Assembly (NCBI GenBank): GCA_903943975.1
Contig: CAJAQB010000006.1
Location: forward strand, 56,845 to 120,844
DNA length: 64,000 nucleotides
Direction: 5' to 3'
Source: Synechococcus lacustris
Lineage (GTDB): Bacteria > Cyanobacteriota > Cyanobacteriia > PCC-6307 > Cyanobiaceae
Under the pieces are notes generated by a model. The model did no database searches. It was not told the DNA's origin and worked only from the letters and a program-made list of their open reading frames with translations. A program made the position numbers and the translations under genes. Positions 60,998 through 64,000 of this stretch are shown here, in pieces (position 1 is the first letter of the stretch; every line of letters starts with the position of its first letter).

Positions 60998-62016
60998 CCG
61001 TTCAGCAGATAAAGCAGGGCCATGCGCACCGGGATGCCGTTGCGCACCTGTTCCTCCACCAGGCTGCAGCTGCTGTCATCCAGCAGCGGGCCACTGAGTT
61101 CCACGCCGCGGTTCACCGGCCCCGGATGCAAAACAGGCACGGGCTTGCCACAGAGCTCCAGCCGTTGGTGATTAAGGCCATAGCTGCGGTGGTAAGACTC
61201 CAAACTGGTGATCAGGTGCTGGCGCATGCGTTCCTTCTGGAGCCGCAGGGTCATCACCGCATCAGCCCCAGGCAAGGCATCCTCCAGGCGCCGTTCCAGC
61301 CGAACGCTGCCGCGCTGGGCAATCGGATCGTGCTCCTGACCCGGCGGTGGGGCCGCCACAAAATCGGCAAAGCTTTGGGGCAACAGGGTGGCCGGTCCAC
61401 AGAGCACCACCTCGGCGCCACAGGCGCTGAGCGCCCAGAGGTTGGAGCGAGCCACCCGGGAATGCAACACATCGCCCACGATCACGATGCGCCTGCCCCG
61501 CAACGCCTCGGGGCTGGGGGCTTCGGGGGCGAAATGGCGGGCCAGGGTGAAGAGATCGAGCAGGGCCTGGCTGGGGTGGCTGTGGAGGCCATCACCGGCG
61601 TTTAGCACCGCCACCCGTTCACCGGCCTGGTCTAGGTCGCGGGCCAGGGCCGCAGGTACGCCGGCACAGCTATGGCGCACCACCAGCACATCGGAACCCA
61701 TGGCCACATAGGTGCGGGCCGTATCCAGCAGGCTTTCCCCCTTGCTGAGGGCACTGCTGGCGGGGGAAAAGCTCTGCACATCGGCGGAGAGCCGCCGGGC
61801 GGCCAGCTCAAAGCTGCTGCGGGTGCGGGTGCTGGGTTCAAAGAAGAGGGTGGTTACCAAACGGCCCTGGAGGGCCGGCAGGCGCCGGGCCCCGGCGGTG
61901 GGCAGGGCATGGAAACGGCTGGCCAGCTCCAGCACGGTGGCGTAGTCGTGGCTGCTGAAGGCCGCCAGATCAAGCACATGGCGGTGGGACCAGCGGGTCA
62001 AGACAACGCAGCGCAA
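60994..62016 (-). CDS. pyrB: Aspartate carbamoyltransferase catalytic subunit
   Basis: Second step of pyrimidine synthesis. 340 aa; carbamoyl-phosphate site is [20 protein letters not shown] in [21 protein letters not shown] and [13 protein letters not shown]. The first start is TTG 62016; TTG 62001 ([14 protein letters not shown]) is nearly as good. No regulatory subunit nearby. Confidence 0.95.
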   Translation of the reverse strand: MRCVVLTRWSHRHVLDLAAFSSHDYATVLELASRFHALPTAGARRLPALQGRLVTTLFFEPSTRTRSSFELAARRLSADVQSFSPASSALSKGESLLDTARTYVAMGSDVLVVRHSCAGVPAALARDLDQAGERVAVLNAGDGLHSHPSQALLDLFTLARHFAPEAPSPEALRGRRIVIVGDVLHSRVARSNLWALSACGAEVVLCGPATLLPQSFADFVAAPPPGQEHDPIAQRGSVRLERRLEDALPGADAVMTLRLQKERMRQHLITSLESYHRSYGLNHQRLELCGKPVPVLHPGPVNRGVELSGPLLDDSSCSLVEEQVRNGIPVRMALLYLLNG

Positions 62017-62066
62017 ACACCCTCAAGGTAAGGGGAGGGGCGCCATTGGCCAGCGGGGGTGGGCGC

Positions 62067-62095
62067 TGTACCTATGGTTGTACGACCTATAGGTC
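62067..62095. promoter_or_regulatory. Likely YefM/YoeB operator
   Basis: Two TGTAC cores at 62067-62071 and 62079-62083, and a perfect 12-bp palindrome GACCTATAGGTC at 62084-62095, end just 6 bp before the yefM ATG. A second ACCTAT copy lies at 62070. YefM of other bacteria binds palindromes with a TGTACA core, so autoregulation is likely. Confidence 0.55.
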
Positions 62096-62101
62096 AACAG
62101 C

Positions 62102-62362
62102 ATGGATGTGGTGAGTTTTTCCGAAGCCAGGGAACACTTCAAGGCGGTGCTGGATCGGGTGAGCAACGATGCCGACATGACCCTGATCACCAGGCGCCAT
62201 GCCCCCAGCGCCGTTGTGATGTCGCTCGACACCTACAACAGCCTGATGGAAACCGTGCATCTACTCGGTTCTCCAGCCAATGCAGCTCACCTACAGCAAT
62301 CACTGCACCAGGCAAAAGCTGGGGAACTGCTGGAGCGGGGCTTGCTGGATCCTGATGCTTGA
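62102..62362 (+). CDS. yefM: Antitoxin of the Phd/YefM family
   Basis: 86 aa. DVVSFSEAREHFKAVLDRVSND and PSAVVMSLDTYNSLMETVHLLGSPAN are typical of the DNA-binding YefM half; the C-terminal helix ([11 protein letters not shown]) should block the toxin. The toxin ATG overlaps its stop by 8 bp, so the antitoxin is made first. A palindromic operator precedes it. Confidence 0.92.
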   Translation: MDVVSFSEAREHFKAVLDRVSNDADMTLITRRHAPSAVVMSLDTYNSLMETVHLLGSPANAAHLQQSLHQAKAGELLERGLLDPDA

Positions 62363-62621
62363 GCGGTTGAGCTGGACCACCAACGGCTGGGACGACTATC
62401 TGTTTTGGCAAAACCAAGACAAGCAAATGCTGCGAAGGATCAATCAGCTAATTGAGGGCTGCCTGCGCGACCCCAGCCGTGGCATCGGCAAACCCGAACG
62501 CCTGAGGGAAAATCTCTCCGGTTGTTGGAGCCGACGGATCGACGCCTGTCATCGCCTTGTTTATCGAGTGGATGCCAATAGCTTGGTGATTCTTGCCTGC
62601 CGCTACCACTACGGCGACTAA
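62355..62621 (+). CDS. yoeB: YoeB-family mRNA interferase toxin
   Basis: 88-residue ribosome-dependent mRNase. [40 protein letters not shown] and [18 protein letters not shown] fit YoeB, with Glu, Arg and C-terminal His/Tyr (YHY) that form the active site. Intact and full length. It overlaps yefM by 8 bp and the convergent mpg stop by 4 bp. This is the only complete toxin-antitoxin pair in the window. Confidence 0.93.
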   Translation: MLERLSWTTNGWDDYLFWQNQDKQMLRRINQLIEGCLRDPSRGIGKPERLRENLSGCWSRRIDACHRLVYRVDANSLVILACRYHYGD

Positions 62622-63217
62622 ACAGAACTTCCCCCTGCCCGGCGGCTAACACTGCCACTGCTGCGCAGATACCAACGCCAGGGCAACTCCTGCCCCTGGC
62701 TGATGCCTATGCGGGTGGTTTGCACTAGATCAGTCAACATAAGTGCGCCCAACTCTGGCGACCTCGGTGCCAACCACAAACCCGAAGCCTCCGCCACCGG
62801 CAGGCCGTTATGGGAGCGATCAATGCCAAAACGGCGCGCCAAAAGTCCCGGCCCAGCCGCCACCCTCGCAGGCTCATCGGGCAGCGCCACGGCGCGGAGC
62901 AACACGCCATTGGCCCAGTTGTGGCGATCCGTCACCACATTGACGCAGTGGTGGATGCCATAGGTGAGATACACATACCAATGCCCAGGCTCCCCAAACA
63001 ACGTCTCATTACTGGGGCTGCGCCGGCGGTGTCCGTGGCAAGCGGGCTCGCTCTGGCAATAAGCCTCTGTTTCCACAATCACGCCCCACAGCAGCTCACC
63101 ATCCGCTTGGCGTTTCACCAGCAGGCAGCCGATCAGCTCGGGGGCGACCTCTTCTGCGGGACGGCAGAAGAACTCTGGGGGTAGGGCAGTGGGGGGTTGG
63201 AAGGGGATGGTGGCCAT
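62618..63217 (-). CDS. 3-methyladenine DNA glycosylase (MPG/AAG type)
   Basis: Base-excision repair glycosylase, 199 aa from ATG 63217 ([17 protein letters not shown]). [13 protein letters not shown], the catalytic Glu in [16 protein letters not shown] and [18 protein letters not shown] are family hallmarks. The open frame extends upstream to 63388 without family likeness. It lies between two toxin-antitoxin modules and may be part of the host backbone. Confidence 0.9.
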   Translation of the reverse strand: MATIPFQPPTALPPEFFCRPAEEVAPELIGCLLVKRQADGELLWGVIVETEAYCQSEPACHGHRRRSPSNETLFGEPGHWYVYLTYGIHHCVNVVTDRHNWANGVLLRAVALPDEPARVAAGPGLLARRFGIDRSHNGLPVAEASGLWLAPRSPELGALMLTDLVQTTRIGISQGQELPWRWYLRSSGSVSRRAGGSSV

Positions 63218-63372
63218 GGGACTGGCTTGGCTGTCTGCACCTCGATTAGATGCAGGCATCCATCTGCTGTAAATGCAATGGATGTGCAGCTCGCCAATAA
63301 TCCCACCAAATCTAATCTCGATCAAAACGACTGCAGCTAGCTCAAGCAGGCCGCAAGCTGCCAGCAGATTGA
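63218..63372. other. Gene-free spacer between mpg and vapC remnant
   Basis: 155 bp. The mpg frame stays open through it but has no family-like sequence. Imperfect repeats of ATCCAT-type segments occur around 63258-63290. No RNA or terminator recognised. Confidence 0.3.
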
Positions 63373-63574
63373 TCAGATCTGAGCCCAATCTTCCAGTTTT
63401 AGCCCTGGGATCCGGTCAAATTCGCGAACATTGTGAGTTACTAATACACGCTGAAGTTGCAAAGCATGGCAGCCAATCAGCAAATCATTAGCACCAATTG
63501 GGTCGCCGCACCGCTGGTTCCCGGCCCGTCATCACTGCAATGCAAGAGTTGGTGTTAAGCATCCAGCGTTTCAC
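63373..63574 (-). pseudogene. vapC: VapC-family PIN toxin, internally deleted and frameshifted
   Basis: Starts at GTG 63574, overlapping the vapB stop (GTGA), and reads KRWMLNTNSCIAVMTGREPAVRR before a stop. The first catalytic aspartate of PIN domains (MLDTN) is N here. A different frame then encodes DPIGANDLLIGCHALQLQ and [20 protein letters not shown], the normal VapC C-terminus, ending at 63373. About 80-90 central residues with the other acidic residues are gone. So the toxin is dead by substitution, deletion and frameshift. Confidence 0.82.
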
Positions 63575-63825
63575 CAGCCCAGTTCGCCATTGGGTTCTTC
63601 CGCCGGAACATCATGTATATCGACTGGGAAATCGGGATCCAACAATGGTGCCGTAGCCAAGTAATGCTGCCAGTTGCGTGGCTGGGCACGGATCAAGAGG
63701 GCGTCACCATGCCGTTCGATCAGCACCGCATCGGCATCGAATTCCATTTCCCGTGGAAGCCGTAAGGCCTGGTTGCGGCCATTACGGAAGAGGCTGGCAC
63801 TGCGGCGCAGCGGTTGCTGGCTCAT
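63571..63825 (-). CDS. vapB: VapB-type antitoxin
   Basis: 84 aa from ATG 63825, preceded by a perfect AGGAGG at 63832-63837 (minus strand). SASLFRNGRNQALRLPREMEFDADAVLIERHGDALLIRAQP is the AbrB-like swapped-hairpin DNA-binding domain of VagC/VapB proteins; the rest would wrap the toxin. Intact, while its toxin gene is ruined, so it is an orphan antitoxin. Confidence 0.85.
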   Translation of the reverse strand: MSQQPLRRSASLFRNGRNQALRLPREMEFDADAVLIERHGDALLIRAQPRNWQHYLATAPLLDPDFPVDIHDVPAEEPNGELGW

Positions 63826-64000
63826 TTGACGCCTCCTGCAATCTGTTGCCACAATCCCGCCCCACAACAGCACTTGGGGTGGCGATGGAGCTGGCTTAAC
63901 GCTCAGTGGAACCAATTCAGCTTTCAACCATCTGCTCTAACTTGCCCCCATGCCGCTTAAACTCAGCACTACATAACAGAAATGCAGCAGTGTGCTGCCA

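Overview
The window is chromosomal DNA from a high-GC unicellular cyanobacterium, probably of the freshwater or brackish Cyanobium/Synechococcus type. It carries photosystem I genes (psaA, psaB, psaI, psaL), psbO, ferredoxin-type glutamate synthase, an aerobically organised cobalamin fusion gene, LL-diaminopimelate aminotransferase, a plastoquinone/tocopherol-type methyltransferase, several cyanobacteria-only families (DUF2555, DUF1997, Ycf20) and repeated HIP1 octamers GCGATCGC (for example at 4532, 11634, 15308, 38527 and 57858). The genus call is an inference from gene content and order; no rRNA is present.

Layout. 1-6.4 kb: end of the ribosomal/alpha operon (rpoA, rplQ, truA, rplM, rpsI, rpmE, prfA), then an HNH nuclease and alr. 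6.4-8.8 kb: tRNA-Ser followed by an accessory stretch with a decayed IS5-type element and a HEPN/MNT toxin-antitoxin module whose toxin gene is broken. 8.8-12.1 kb: cell-envelope genes (beta-lactamase-like serine hydrolase, NlpC/P60 hydrolase, GT2 glycosyltransferase, HEAT-like membrane protein). 12.1-20.9 kb: psaI-psaL, an RND pump, then psaA-psaB on the other strand. 20.9-31.6 kb: an exported protein, CbiG-CobJ fusion, tRNA-Pro, lipA, the large gltB, a phosphodiester glycosidase-family protein and an IscA-like protein. 31.6-36.5 kb: str operon (rpsL, rpsG, fusA, tuf, rpsJ). 36.5-50.3 kb: LON-domain protein, MPBQ/MSBQ methyltransferase, pheA, DUF1997, rnhB, rne, a DUF2344 radical SAM protein, dapL, clpS, CPBP protease, a B12-radical SAM protein and aroC. 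50.3-62 kb: histone H1-like protein, KDPG-aldolase family protein, ftsH, sat, psbO, coaBC, DUF2555, tRNA-Ala, small conserved proteins, L,D-transpeptidase-like protein, ycf20, type II NADH dehydrogenase and pyrB. 62-64 kb: a second accessory patch with an intact YefM/YoeB module, mpg, and a VapBC module whose toxin gene has been gutted.

Most of the window is compact housekeeping sequence with many 1-65 bp gene overlaps. The unusual material is in the two accessory patches, where three toxin-antitoxin modules survive but two have lost their toxins while keeping intact antitoxin genes, and in several strong hairpin leaders (upstream of gltB, rne, the LON-domain gene, fusA and the H1-like gene) that suggest RNA-level control. 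I did not find a convincing wholly new multi-gene system; the best candidates for new biology are the leader structures, the orphan antitoxins and the H1-like protein.
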